A stretch of 41,783 nucleotides of DNA from the NCBI GenBank assembly GCA_022447275.1, contig JAKVBK010000027.1:1-41783 (forward strand), read 5' to 3'. The translations under genes and the position numbers were made by a program. This DNA comes from Oceanicola sp. (GTDB lineage: Bacteria; Pseudomonadota; Alphaproteobacteria; Rhodobacterales; Rhodobacteraceae). Under the pieces are notes generated by a model. The model worked only from the letters and a program-made list of their open reading frames with translations, had not been told where the DNA came from and made no database searches. Shown in pieces: positions 8,424 through 16,563 of this stretch (positions are counted from its first letter, which is position 1; the number at the start of each line of letters is the position of its first letter).

Positions 8424-8810
8424 ATGCCGAGTTGGGACAGCTATCGGGCTGAAGCGAAAGCGCGCGGGGCGCTCGCGATGGAAGTATTTGTTGCCGTTTC
8501 AACTCCGGTTGCGCCGCCAGAAGAGATCCGCGCCGTGCTGCCCGATCACTTGGCCTATATCCGCAGCCTAGAGGCGCAGGGGGCTTTGATGATGGCCGGA
8601 CCGCTCTCGGATGAAACAGGCATGGAAATGCAATCGATGGGCATGCTCGTGCTGCGCGCAGACACGATGGAGGCCGCCCATGATCTGGCGGCACAGGATC
8701 CGATGCATTTGACCGGCTGCCGCAGCTTTACTCTGCGTCGCTGGCTAATCAACGAGGGCAGCTTGTCTGTGACGGTTGGCCTGTCCGGCAGAACGATCGA
8801 ACTCGGATAG
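8424..8810 (+). CDS. YciI-family protein
   Basis: The 128-residue protein carries a ferredoxin-like alpha-beta YciI domain over about residues 18-112: MEVFVAVSTPV, LPDHLAYIRSLEAQGALMMAGPL, GMLVLRADTMEAAHDLAAQDPMHLTG and RSFTLRRWLINEG. YciI relatives include TftG, which removes chloride from a chlorohydroxyquinol in 2,4,5-T breakdown next to the hydroxyquinol dioxygenase TftH; others have no known activity. Finding a YciI gene divergent from an operon with an intradiol dioxygenase therefore fits a role on a hydroxyquinol-like ring. A catalytic His-Asp pair may be supplied by the DH of LPDHLAYI. AGGAG at 8412-8416 sets ATG 8424. The last 15 residues (SLSVTVGLSGRTIELG) extend beyond the domain. 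Confidence 0.8.
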   Translation: MPSWDSYRAEAKARGALAMEVFVAVSTPVAPPEEIRAVLPDHLAYIRSLEAQGALMMAGPLSDETGMEMQSMGMLVLRADTMEAAHDLAAQDPMHLTGCRSFTLRRWLINEGSLSVTVGLSGRTIELG

Positions 8811-8985
8811 TCCAAACAGGTGCGAGTCGATGGAATCAGACCATAGGTTGATTTTTTCTCGCTCTGGCGCCTAAAAGCGTGAGACTATCCCAATAAAATC
8901 GGAATTTACCATTACATTTGGGACCTCTTTGCGCAGGGTAGACGCTAATTTTGGTGCAACACTCCAGAATTGGAAAGGACACACC

Positions 8986-9198
8986 ATGACACGCACCTTG
9001 CGCCAGATCTTCATCGACCACCCGAACTCGGTTGATGAGACATATTTCGAGCACATGCGTTTTGCCGGCTGGTTCGCCACCCGTCTGCTTCTGGCAGGGT
9101 GTGCAGCTTTGGTCCATGCCATCATTCCTTGCCTGTTTGAAAAGACCGCAGGCAACATGATCAAGGAAATGAACGCGAAACTCGTCAGCCGCCACTGA
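8986..9198 (+). CDS. small DUF6356-type protein
   Basis: The 70-residue protein resembles a short family of unknown function (DUF6356) found in alphaproteobacteria. It shows IFIDHPNSVDETYFEHMRFAG, then a hydrophobic stretch RLLLAGCAALVHAIIPCLF likely to be membrane-associated, then EKTAGNMIKEMN. A good ribosome binding site (AAAGGA at 8974-8979) precedes ATG 8986. Its end overlaps the convergent LacI gene by 14 bases. Nothing in the sequence tells its role. Confidence 0.75.
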   Translation: MTRTLRQIFIDHPNSVDETYFEHMRFAGWFATRLLLAGCAALVHAIIPCLFEKTAGNMIKEMNAKLVSRH

Positions 9199-10252
9199 CG
9201 GGATGGGGAGGGGTGTGCGCCCTTGGCGCGCGCCCCGCTGGTACGTTGTCCGGTGTCACGATCTGAACGGTCGAGACCCGGACTTCGGCCCGGTCTCCCT
9301 GTAGCCTGTGAAACGCCAGAAACGCGTGAAAGACGTTTCTCATATCCTGCATGAGATCGTGATGCAGGATAAAATCCAGTTGCCCGGCGTGAATCAGCGC
9401 CCGGTTTTCCGCATCCAAGTCATGGGCCACGTACACCTCGGGCCTCAGGCCATGGCTGGATAGGGTGTCCAGGATCGAGCGGTTGCCTCCTCCCATGGAG
9501 TAGACGGCGCGCAAACTCCCGAATGTGCCGATCACCCGGTCAAGCGCCCGCGATGTTGGCCCCCCGACGCCACTGCCCCCTTGCACCGAGACCACCCGCA
9601 GATGCGGCGCGCAGTCGGCCAGCTTGGCGCGAAACGCGGTTTCACGCGCTTCTTCACCAGAAAAGCGCTCATGGCTGCGTGTGGCCAGCACATCACCGGG
9701 GCGATCACGCAAGATGTGCGCGATCAGCCCCGCAGCGGTTCTGCCCGCGCCCGCATTGTCGAGCCCCACATAATCCAGCCGTGCTTTGGTGGTGATGTCC
9801 GTTGCAAAGGTGACAACTGGAATTCCGGCCTCGGCCAGCGCCGCAACACAGTCCCGGATCGCACCCGTATCCCGCGCCTTGAGGCACACCCCATGACTGC
9901 CCCGCTTGGCGATCCGGCGCAGGGCCGCAACCACCGCCTGCTCTTCCATGATCTCCTGCATCAGAAAGCGGGGGCGGCAGACAGCCCCGCCGATCCCCGG
10001 CACGACAGCGTCGACAGCAGCGCGAATCTCCCGGCTGAACCGGGCTGGCGCCTCGACCACGAAATCAAAGAACAGGCGCCTGCCGCGGGCTGCCAATTGC
10101 GTTTCCTGTGCCTGCAATTCCTCCACGGCCGCGGCCACGCGCAACCGGGATTGCGGGCTGACATGGGCCCGCCCATTGAGGACGCGGTCGACAGTTGCTG
10201 TGCCAAGGCCAGCCTGCCGGGCGATCTCCTTTATTGGAAAGCGATGGGTCAT
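9185..10252 (-). CDS. LacI-family transcriptional regulator
   Basis: A 355-residue regulator with an N-terminal LacI helix-turn-helix (PIKEIARQAGLGTATVDRVLNGRAHVSPQSRLRV, residues 5-38) and a periplasmic-binding-protein-like effector domain (residues about 60-335; LAEAGIPVVTFATDI, DYVGLDNAGAGRTAAGLIA, AVYSMGGGNRSIL, VAHDLDAENRALI). The effector domain is of the ribose-binding or xylose-binding type, so a sugar or polyol ligand is usual for the family. It is divergent from the PhyH-family gene, 79 bases apart, and is its probable regulator. Oddly, the region where a ribosome binding site should lie is filled by an 11-base tandem repeat, so translation may be weak or the start may differ. Confidence 0.88.
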   Translation of the reverse strand: MTHRFPIKEIARQAGLGTATVDRVLNGRAHVSPQSRLRVAAAVEELQAQETQLAARGRRLFFDFVVEAPARFSREIRAAVDAVVPGIGGAVCRPRFLMQEIMEEQAVVAALRRIAKRGSHGVCLKARDTGAIRDCVAALAEAGIPVVTFATDITTKARLDYVGLDNAGAGRTAAGLIAHILRDRPGDVLATRSHERFSGEEARETAFRAKLADCAPHLRVVSVQGGSGVGGPTSRALDRVIGTFGSLRAVYSMGGGNRSILDTLSSHGLRPEVYVAHDLDAENRALIHAGQLDFILHHDLMQDMRNVFHAFLAFHRLQGDRAEVRVSTVQIVTPDNVPAGRAPRAHTPPHPVSGG

Positions 10253-10277
10253 TTGATGTGTTTTTGATGTGTTTTTG
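10252..10277. repeat. 11-base tandem repeat abutting the LacI start codon
   Basis: TTGATGTGTTT occurs twice exactly (10253-10263 and 10264-10274) and the period-11 pattern extends over 10252-10277. One period is close to one helical turn, so a regulator binding both copies would sit on one face of the DNA. It touches the start codon of the LacI gene and lies upstream of the PhyH-family gene, so binding here could block both. Confidence 0.6.
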
Positions 10278-10331
10278 CGCGCATTTCAATGCTGGGGCCG
10301 CTATTGTGATGGGCAGCAAGGGAGGCCTCTC

Positions 10332-11513
10332 ATGAAAGATATTCGCGACACCCATATCGGCTACTACGATCCGGAAACCTGCGATCCAGAGGAATTCAAA
10401 GCGCTGATCGCGCAGGACACGCAGGCCGAAGACGCACCCTTTGCCTGTGAAATCCAGAAGAACATTCCCCTCTATGACATGGCGGCCCTGCGCCCCGATC
10501 TTGAAGACCCGGTGCGCCGCCGCGCCATCCAGCAGGAATGGGCCCGTGTGATGCACAGCGGGGCAGGTGTCGTGGTGCTCAAAGCCGCCTATGCAGACAC
10601 GGCCGTGCTGGATCGCGCCACGCAGATCTACGAGCAGATTATCGCGGCCGAGAAAGAGGGAAGCGGTGGCGGTGGTGACCACTTTGCTGCCTCAGGCGCC
10701 AATGACCGTATCTGGAATGCGCTCCAAAAGCTGTGCGAAGCAGCGCCCGATGTGTTCCTCGACTATTTCGCGAACACCGCGATTGCCGCGATCTGCGAAG
10801 CTTGGCTTGGGCCCAACTATCAGATGACGGCCCAGGTCAACCTCGTGCACCCCGGCGGCGCGGCCCAGCAAGCGCACCGCGACTATCACCTCGGGTTTCA
10901 AACAGCCGATGTCAGCGCATCCTACCCGGCCCATGTCCATGAGGTCTCGCCCATTCTGACGCTGCAAGGGGCCGTCGCCCATTGCGATATGCCCATCGAA
11001 AGCGGGCCCACCAAGCTGTTGCCGTTTTCGCAGGCCTACCGGCCGGGCTATGCAGCGTGGCGTCGGGAGGATTTCCGCGCCCTGTTCGAGGCGCATTATG
11101 TGCAATTGCCCCTGCAAAAGGGCGATGCCGTCTTTTTCAGCCCCGCCCTGTTTCACGCTGCAGGCGCCAATACCAGCGCCGATATTCACCGCTTTGCCAA
11201 TCTGCTTCAGGTGTCCTCGGCCTTTGGCCGCGCGATGGAAACGGTCGACAGAGACAAGATGTGCCGCCTGACCTACCCCCATGCATTGGATGCTCAGCGC
11301 AGTGGCCGGCTGAGCAACGCAGAAATCGCAGCGGCGATTGCCTCCACCGCGGAGGGCTATGCGTTTCCGACAAATCTGGACCGGGACCCACCGGTGAACG
11401 GCCTCGCCCCGGAAACCCAGGCAGCCTTCTTTCAGCGCGCCCTGTCCGAAGGCCTCGACGCAGCGGGCTTTGCAAGTCATCTGGAGAAAATGCATCAGGC
11501 GCGGCAGGCCTAG
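10332..11513 (+). CDS. phytanoyl-CoA dioxygenase (PhyH) family oxygenase
   Basis: The 393-residue protein is an Fe(II)/2-oxoglutarate-dependent oxygenase of the PhyH family. The double-stranded beta-helix core runs over about residues 165-300. Iron ligands are H182 and D184 (QQAHRDYHLGF) and H275 (ALFHAAGANTS); R287 (IHRFANLLQ) is placed to bind 2-oxoglutarate. The N-terminal 110 residues are less typical and a glycine-rich stretch (SGGGGDHF, 111-118) precedes the core. ATG 10332 follows AAGGGAGG by six bases. It is monocistronic and divergent from a LacI regulator. Family members hydroxylate many small molecules besides phytanoyl-CoA; the substrate here is unknown. A small hairpin (AGCCCG/CGGGCT, 11517-11536) follows the stop without a T-run. 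Confidence 0.85.
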   Translation: MKDIRDTHIGYYDPETCDPEEFKALIAQDTQAEDAPFACEIQKNIPLYDMAALRPDLEDPVRRRAIQQEWARVMHSGAGVVVLKAAYADTAVLDRATQIYEQIIAAEKEGSGGGGDHFAASGANDRIWNALQKLCEAAPDVFLDYFANTAIAAICEAWLGPNYQMTAQVNLVHPGGAAQQAHRDYHLGFQTADVSASYPAHVHEVSPILTLQGAVAHCDMPIESGPTKLLPFSQAYRPGYAAWRREDFRALFEAHYVQLPLQKGDAVFFSPALFHAAGANTSADIHRFANLLQVSSAFGRAMETVDRDKMCRLTYPHALDAQRSGRLSNAEIAAAIASTAEGYAFPTNLDRDPPVNGLAPETQAAFFQRALSEGLDAAGFASHLEKMHQARQA

Positions 11514-11614
11514 CTTAGCCCGATTTAGCACGGGCTCCGCTCCCGCTCGGGGCGTATGCTTATCGCAGCCTATCGGAGGGGGCGCCGCTAAAGCGACTGC
11601 GCGCTGGGCCTGTG

Positions 11615-12445
11615 TCAGCCAAGCTCCAGGCTGGTCACTGCGAAAAATGGCTGCGGTGGCCCCGCAAATGCGCCGCGATACATGCGGGCCGTCTTAAAGC
11701 CTGCCTGCAGGCCCAAGCCTTGGCAAAGCTGTGTCAGCCCGGTCGCCATCTCTGGCACATCGAGGGTCACGGGGCCTGCGAACTGGGCGGCTGCCACGCG
11801 GATCAGACGCGCGGCACTCTCTGTGTCAGACGCCAAAAGCGGGCCGATCTTTGCCCCGGAGCGGCACGCCCTGACGGTGCAAAACCCTGCGATCCCGGCA
11901 TCGCTGCGGCAGACAAACGTCCTGCGCGATGCCGTCTGGTCTAGCCAAGCGCCCAGATAGCGGGGCTTCTCCACGCCGGATGCGGCGGCCTCCATCGCGA
12001 TCAGCATTGGGATATCGTCAGCGGTGGCCCGATCGATATCTGGCGCAGATTGGCCAGACACAACCCCGCTATACCGCGTTGTGCCCCCCGCATAGGCGAA
12101 GCCGGAGGTTCGGTAATTCTGCTGCTGTTCCTCTACGCCATCCAAGCCCACAACACGCTGGCCCGCATGTTGCATCGCATGGGTCCAAAGCCTCAGACCA
12201 TAGCCTTTGCCGCGATGCTCCGGGCGGACGATGTAGAGGCCAAGAAACGCGAAATCGGCACTGTGATTGACCACAGAGATGGCAGCCAACGGTTCGCCTG
12301 CGTCATCAACCCCAACAAAAAAGCCCTCCGGGTCCGCCTGAAAGAACGCCTCCGCATCATCCAGCCCCGGGTTCCAGCCCTCCGATCCGGCCCAGTCCAG
12401 CATGGTGTGCAGATCCGCCAGACGTGCCGTTCGACATTGAATCAT
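11615..12445 (-). CDS. GNAT-family N-acetyltransferase
   Basis: The 276-residue protein holds two acetyltransferase-like halves. The first (about 1-130) has the acetyl-CoA loop RPEHRGKGYGLRLW and the preceding strand FAFLGLYIV, so it is the likely active domain. The second (about 135-276) looks like the YitH-type C-terminal GNAT-like domain (RTFVCRSDAGIAGFCTVR, KIGPLLASDTESAARLI). It overlaps the upstream GntR gene by ATGA, so the two are made together. The acceptor is unknown; a polyamine or amino acid would fit the divergent polyamine-type ABC importer, but this is inference. Confidence 0.88.
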   Translation of the reverse strand: MIQCRTARLADLHTMLDWAGSEGWNPGLDDAEAFFQADPEGFFVGVDDAGEPLAAISVVNHSADFAFLGLYIVRPEHRGKGYGLRLWTHAMQHAGQRVVGLDGVEEQQQNYRTSGFAYAGGTTRYSGVVSGQSAPDIDRATADDIPMLIAMEAAASGVEKPRYLGAWLDQTASRRTFVCRSDAGIAGFCTVRACRSGAKIGPLLASDTESAARLIRVAAAQFAGPVTLDVPEMATGLTQLCQGLGLQAGFKTARMYRGAFAGPPQPFFAVTSLELG

Positions 12446-13131
12446 CGTTTCAAAGCTTCCCTCAGGGTGGCCGGGCCCGCTTCGCGCTCTCTGAGGTCCA
12501 ATTGCGAGAGCAAATCAAGCAAATGTCCCTTCATCAGCTGCTCAGCAGCCTCCCCATCCCCCGATGCCAGCGCGTCTACCAACGCATGATGGGCATGGCT
12601 TTCGCATAAAGCATTCCTGCGGCGCCAGTACAGCGCAATCACAAGCGAAGACCGCGATATCAGCTGTCGGAGGAACGCTTCAATTGTTTGCTGATCCGCA
12701 ATTCGCGCAATTTCCAAGTGAAAATCGCCCGACAGTTTGAGCGCCAAGCCCGCCTCACCACGATCAACCGCTGCGTGCTCATTTTCAATGTGTGCATTCA
12801 GGCGCGCGATGTCTTCGGGGCTTGCGCGCTGAGCCGCAGCGCGCGCTGTGCTGGGCTCCAGAAGAGCCCGCGCCTGAAACACTTCATGCGCCTCTTTCAA
12901 CGACGGCTGAGAGACCATCGCGCCCTTGTTTTTCCGGATGGTCAGCAACCCTTCCTGCGCCATAGACCGCAGCGCCTGACGCACGATTGTGCGGCTGACA
13001 CCGAACAATGCACACACTTCATCTTCGCGCAGCTTCGTCCCTGGCTGCAGGCGATGCTCATGCACAGCCTCAGTCAGCGCAGCGATAATGCCGTCGACAC
13101 TGGATTTGGAAGATTCGGTTATCGCGTCCAT
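12442..13131 (-). CDS. GntR-family transcriptional regulator, FCD subfamily
   Basis: A 229-residue regulator: winged helix-turn-helix at residues about 14-75 (LQPGTKLREDEVCALFGVSRTIVRQALR, RKNKGAMVSQ) and an FCD effector domain at about 85-215 with LKLSGDFHLEIARIA and ESHAHHALVDAL, the histidines that usually hold a metal in this family. It is divergent from the polyamine-type ABC operon and cotranscribed with a GNAT gene. A near-perfect GTATAC palindrome in the intergenic region (13201-13212) is the best operator candidate. Confidence 0.9.
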   Translation of the reverse strand: MDAITESSKSSVDGIIAALTEAVHEHRLQPGTKLREDEVCALFGVSRTIVRQALRSMAQEGLLTIRKNKGAMVSQPSLKEAHEVFQARALLEPSTARAAAQRASPEDIARLNAHIENEHAAVDRGEAGLALKLSGDFHLEIARIADQQTIEAFLRQLISRSSLVIALYWRRRNALCESHAHHALVDALASGDGEAAEQLMKGHLLDLLSQLDLREREAGPATLREALKR

Positions 13132-13200
13132 GGCCCTCTCCTCGGCTCAATGTGCAAAACCGGCTGCCAACACTCAACGCCCAACACAAAATGACGTGGG

Positions 13201-13212
13201 ATCGTATACAAT
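13201..13212. promoter_or_regulatory. candidate GntR operator (GTATAC palindrome)
   Basis: ATCGTATACAAT is symmetric except for one base pair, with the core GTATAC at 13204-13209. FCD-type GntR proteins commonly bind sites of the form TNGTATACNA. It lies 70 bases upstream of the GntR gene and about 145 bases upstream of the ABC ATPase start, so it could control both directions. Assignment is inference from position and symmetry. Confidence 0.5.
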
Positions 13213-13355
13213 TTTCGCCTAAATTCTGAACAATAAAATCGCGGCTCGATTGTTTTCCCACCGCCCTGACAGTTTGCCCCCCCCAAAAGCGGTTTGCGCT
13301 TTGGCGGAAAGGGCCTGCACGCCCATCCTCTTTGCAACGCGAGGAGATGATGCAG

Positions 13356-14339
13356 ATGAGCTTGACCCTGGATCTTGAATTGATCGGGCTGACAAAGCGC
13401 TATGGGCACACGGTGGCCGTGGACGCGATCAGCTATCATTTCAGCGCGGGCACCTATGCGTGCCTGTTGGGTCCGTCCGGCTGCGGAAAATCTTCGACTT
13501 TACGCATGATCGCCGGGCACGAGACCGTCAGTGCGGGCTCGGTCACATTGGGGGGTCGCGATATCTCACGGCTCCCGCCGGCCAAGCGCGGCACTGCGAT
13601 GATGTTTCAGAACTACGCGCTCTTTCCGCATTTGAGCGTGGCCGACAACGTGGCCTTCAGCCTGAAAATGGCTGGGGTAGATGCCCAAACCCGCCGCACC
13701 AAGGCCGGTGAAATGCTTGAGTTGGTCGATATGACAGCGCTCGCCGACAGGTTGCCCGCCCAGCTATCGGGTGGCCAACAACAACGGGCCGCTCTGGCAC
13801 GGGCACTGATCACCCAGCCCGATGTGTTGCTGTTGGACGAGCCCCTGTCAGCTTTGGACCCCTTCCTGCGCATCCGCATGCGTGCGGAACTGAAAAAGCT
13901 CCAGCGGGAGTTGGGCATCACATTCGTGCATGTCACCCATGGCCAGGATGAGGCCTTGGCCTTGGCCGATGAAATCGTCGTCATGAACGACGCAAAGATC
14001 GAACAGGCCGGCAAGACGCGCGCGGTGTTCGAAGCGCCACAAACGGCCTTTGTTGCGCGCTTTCTGGGCTCCCATAACGTGATGCAAATGCCGGATGGCA
14101 TGATCGCGGTCCGCTCAGACGCGCTGCAGTTCACACAGCCGGATGCCGCGCGTCTGCCGGGCACCATTACCAATATCGAGTATCAGGGCACACACGTCGC
14201 GCTGACCGCCACGATCCCGGGCGATCAGGAAGTGACGGCCCTGCTGCCAGACAGAGATTTCTTCGAGAACCCGAAGAATTTGGGAGAGGCCATCGGCCTC
14301 GACTGGGACGCCGGGGCAGCCCATGCCCTGGCAAGCTAA
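13356..14339 (+). CDS. ABC transporter ATPase, polyamine-type (PotA-like)
   Basis: The 327-residue protein is the ATP-hydrolysing subunit of an importer. Motifs are complete: Walker A GPSGCGKS (39-46), Q-loop near QNYALFPHLSV (85-95), signature LSGGQ (137-141), Walker B VLLLDE (157-162) and switch H195 (VTHGQDEA). Residues about 245-327 form a TOBE-like regulatory domain (GTITNIEYQGTHVALTATI), as in PotA and other spermidine/putrescine-type ATPases. ATG 13356 is preferred because GAGGAG (13341-13346) lies nine bases before it; ATG 13347 and 13350 are too close to that site. It is the first gene of a five-gene operon. Confidence 0.92.
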   Translation: MSLTLDLELIGLTKRYGHTVAVDAISYHFSAGTYACLLGPSGCGKSSTLRMIAGHETVSAGSVTLGGRDISRLPPAKRGTAMMFQNYALFPHLSVADNVAFSLKMAGVDAQTRRTKAGEMLELVDMTALADRLPAQLSGGQQQRAALARALITQPDVLLLDEPLSALDPFLRIRMRAELKKLQRELGITFVHVTHGQDEALALADEIVVMNDAKIEQAGKTRAVFEAPQTAFVARFLGSHNVMQMPDGMIAVRSDALQFTQPDAARLPGTITNIEYQGTHVALTATIPGDQEVTALLPDRDFFENPKNLGEAIGLDWDAGAAHALAS

Positions 14340-14366
14340 CTGAACCTAGAAACAAGGATGTTACCT

Positions 14367-15641
14367 ATGACGACAATTTCGAAGGTCCGATATTCCAGAA
14401 GGTCGCTGCTGAAGGCAGGTGGCGCGGCGGTGGCGGCCGCCGCGCTCCCGGCTCCGATGGTATGGGGACAAGAGACGAAAAACATCACCTTGCGCCAGTT
14501 CGGCACCGGGGTGTCCAACCTCAATGAAGTGGCTGAGAAGGTCAAGGAGGACCTGGGGTTCACGCTGGAAATGACAGCGCTGGATTCCGACAGCGTCACA
14601 CAGCGTGCAGCCACCCAGCCGGACAGCTTTGACATTGCAGATATCGAGTACTGGATCTGCAAGAAGGTCTGGCCGACGGGCAACCTGCAAGCGATGGATA
14701 CCTCCAAGATCGCAAATTACGACAAGATTGTCGGAACATTCCGGTCGGGCAAGTTGACCCCGGAAAGCGTGATTGCTCAGGGCACCGCTCCGCACACCGT
14801 TGGCTTTACGACCGGCGCGGATGGGAAAGAGTTCGTGCAGGAAGAATCCGGATGGATGACGCTGATCCCAACGATCTATAACGCGGACACCTTGGGCATT
14901 CGCCCCGACCTGATTGGTCGCCCGATCAGCAATTGGTCTGAGCTTCTGAACCCGGAATTTAAGGGGAAGGCCTCGATCCTGGACATCTCGTCGATCGGGA
15001 TCATGGATATGGCCATGGTCGTCGAGTCCATGGGCGAATACAAATACCCCGACAAAGGCAACATGACCAAGGAAGAGATCGACCTGACACTGGGCATCTT
15101 TACCGAGGCCAAGCAGAACGGGCAGTTCCGTGCCTTCTGGAAATCGTTCGACGAATCCGTGAACCTCATGGCGTCGGGCGAGGTTGTGATCCAGTCCATG
15201 TGGTCCCCGGCCATCACCGCCGTGCGGTCACAGGGGATCCCCTGTGTCTACCAGCCGCTGGAAGAGGGCTACCGCTCCTGGGGCGGTGGCATCGGCCTGT
15301 CCGCATCCCTGTCCGGCATGGAGTTGGACGCTGCCTACGAGTATATCAACTGGTATCTGTCGGGCTGGGTTGGCGGCTTCCTGATGCGCCAAGGCTACTA
15401 CTCGGCGGTGCCGGAAACCTCCAAGAACTTCATGTCGGAAGACGAATGGGGTTTCTGGTTCGAAGGCAAGCCGGCGGCTGGCGACATTACCAACCCCTTC
15501 GGCCAAGTCATGGAGAAAGCCGGCGCCGTGCGCGATGGCGGTTCTTTCTACGACCGGATGGGCGCCGTGGCCTGCTGGAACGCGGTCATGGACGAAAACC
15601 AGTACATGGTTCGCAAGTGGAACGAGTTTATCGCAGCGTAA
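14367..15641 (+). CDS. ABC transporter substrate-binding protein, polyamine-type, Tat-exported
   Basis: The 424-residue periplasmic binding protein belongs to the PotD/extracellular solute-binding family. The N terminus YSRRSLLKAGGAAVAAAALPAPMVWGQ is a twin-arginine signal, implying export after folding. The mature part has TLRQFGTGVSNLNEVAEKV, FDIADIEYWICKKVW, and VVIQSMWSPAITAVRSQG. Several tryptophans and aspartates (SVNLMASGE, DIEYW) are placed as in amine-binding relatives, but the ligand is not certain. ATG 14367 has AAGG about ten bases upstream and is favoured over ATG 14358. Its length is greater than PotD (about 350), which may mean a larger ligand. Confidence 0.9.
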   Translation: MTTISKVRYSRRSLLKAGGAAVAAAALPAPMVWGQETKNITLRQFGTGVSNLNEVAEKVKEDLGFTLEMTALDSDSVTQRAATQPDSFDIADIEYWICKKVWPTGNLQAMDTSKIANYDKIVGTFRSGKLTPESVIAQGTAPHTVGFTTGADGKEFVQEESGWMTLIPTIYNADTLGIRPDLIGRPISNWSELLNPEFKGKASILDISSIGIMDMAMVVESMGEYKYPDKGNMTKEEIDLTLGIFTEAKQNGQFRAFWKSFDESVNLMASGEVVIQSMWSPAITAVRSQGIPCVYQPLEEGYRSWGGGIGLSASLSGMELDAAYEYINWYLSGWVGGFLMRQGYYSAVPETSKNFMSEDEWGFWFEGKPAAGDITNPFGQVMEKAGAVRDGGSFYDRMGAVACWNAVMDENQYMVRKWNEFIAA

Positions 15642-15710
15642 GCGATACCCGCCGGAGGGCTGCGGCCCTCCGGCACCCAGAGATCACACAAAAAATGAGC
15701 AGGGGCGAGC

Positions 15711-16562
15711 GTGCGCAACAACTCGGTCATTGGTTGGCTTCTGGCGGCGCCATTGTCGCTGGTCTTGCTGGTATTTCTGGTGGCGCCGATCGTTATGATC
15801 GTTGTCGTCAGTTTCTGGGGAGCGACAGAATGGTCAATCTATCCGGCATTCCAGTTCGATAACTACGCCTTCCTGCTGACATCCGATGTCACTTACAGGG
15901 TGTTTCTGAACACACTGAAATATGCTGCAATCACATGGGCTTGCACGCTGCTCATCGGCTTTACGGTGGCCTATTATCTTGCCTTTCACATCCGCAGCCT
16001 GACGTGGCAGGTTGCGCTGTTCCTGCTGTGCACAATCCCGTTCCTGACGTCCAACATCATCCGCATGATTTCGTGGATCCCGTTCCTCGGGCGCAACGGC
16101 ATTGCCAACTCTACCCTGATCTCTCTGGGCGTGATCGATGAGCCTCTGGAATGGTTGTTGTTCAGCGATTTCAGCGTGATCCTTGCCTTCGTGCATCTCT
16201 ATACGCTGTTCATGGTGGTGCCGATCTTCAACACGATGATGCGCATCGACAAATCCTTGATCGAGGCCGCCGCCGATGCGGGCGCAAGCGGCTGGCAGAC
16301 GCTCCGGCATGTTATCATTCCACTCACCAAGCCGGGCATCATGATCGGAACCATCTTTGTGGTCGCCCTTGTGATGGGCGATTTCATCACCGTGCGATTC
16401 ATGTCAGGCAGCCAGTCCGCAAATGTCGGGCGGATGATCCAAAACGACATCGGCCTGCTGCAATACCCCTCTGCTGCCGCCACCGCCGTGATCCTGCTGG
16501 TCACCGTGCTGCTGTTGATCGGCACCCTGTTGCGCTTTGTCGATATCCGGAAGGAGCTTTGA
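15711..16562 (+). CDS. ABC transporter permease, PotB-like
   Basis: A 283-residue inner-membrane permease with about six helices. It starts at GTG 15711 (MRNNSVIGWLLAAPLSLVLLVFLVAPI). The cytoplasmic coupling loop is visible as IEAAADAGASGWQTLRHVIIPLTKPG, the EAA motif that docks on the ATPase. The 69-base gap after the binding-protein gene is short of strong secondary structure. It pairs with the next permease to make a heterodimeric pore. Confidence 0.92.
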   Translation: MRNNSVIGWLLAAPLSLVLLVFLVAPIVMIVVVSFWGATEWSIYPAFQFDNYAFLLTSDVTYRVFLNTLKYAAITWACTLLIGFTVAYYLAFHIRSLTWQVALFLLCTIPFLTSNIIRMISWIPFLGRNGIANSTLISLGVIDEPLEWLLFSDFSVILAFVHLYTLFMVVPIFNTMMRIDKSLIEAAADAGASGWQTLRHVIIPLTKPGIMIGTIFVVALVMGDFITVRFMSGSQSANVGRMIQNDIGLLQYPSAAATAVILLVTVLLLIGTLLRFVDIRKEL

Positions 16563-16563
16563 C

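Noticed and set aside
13332-13356. Earlier start codons (TTG 13332, ATG 13347, ATG 13350) for the polyamine-type ATPase
   Set aside because: The GAGGAG site would lie inside or too near these starts; ATG 13356 has proper spacing and gives the usual ATPase N terminus.
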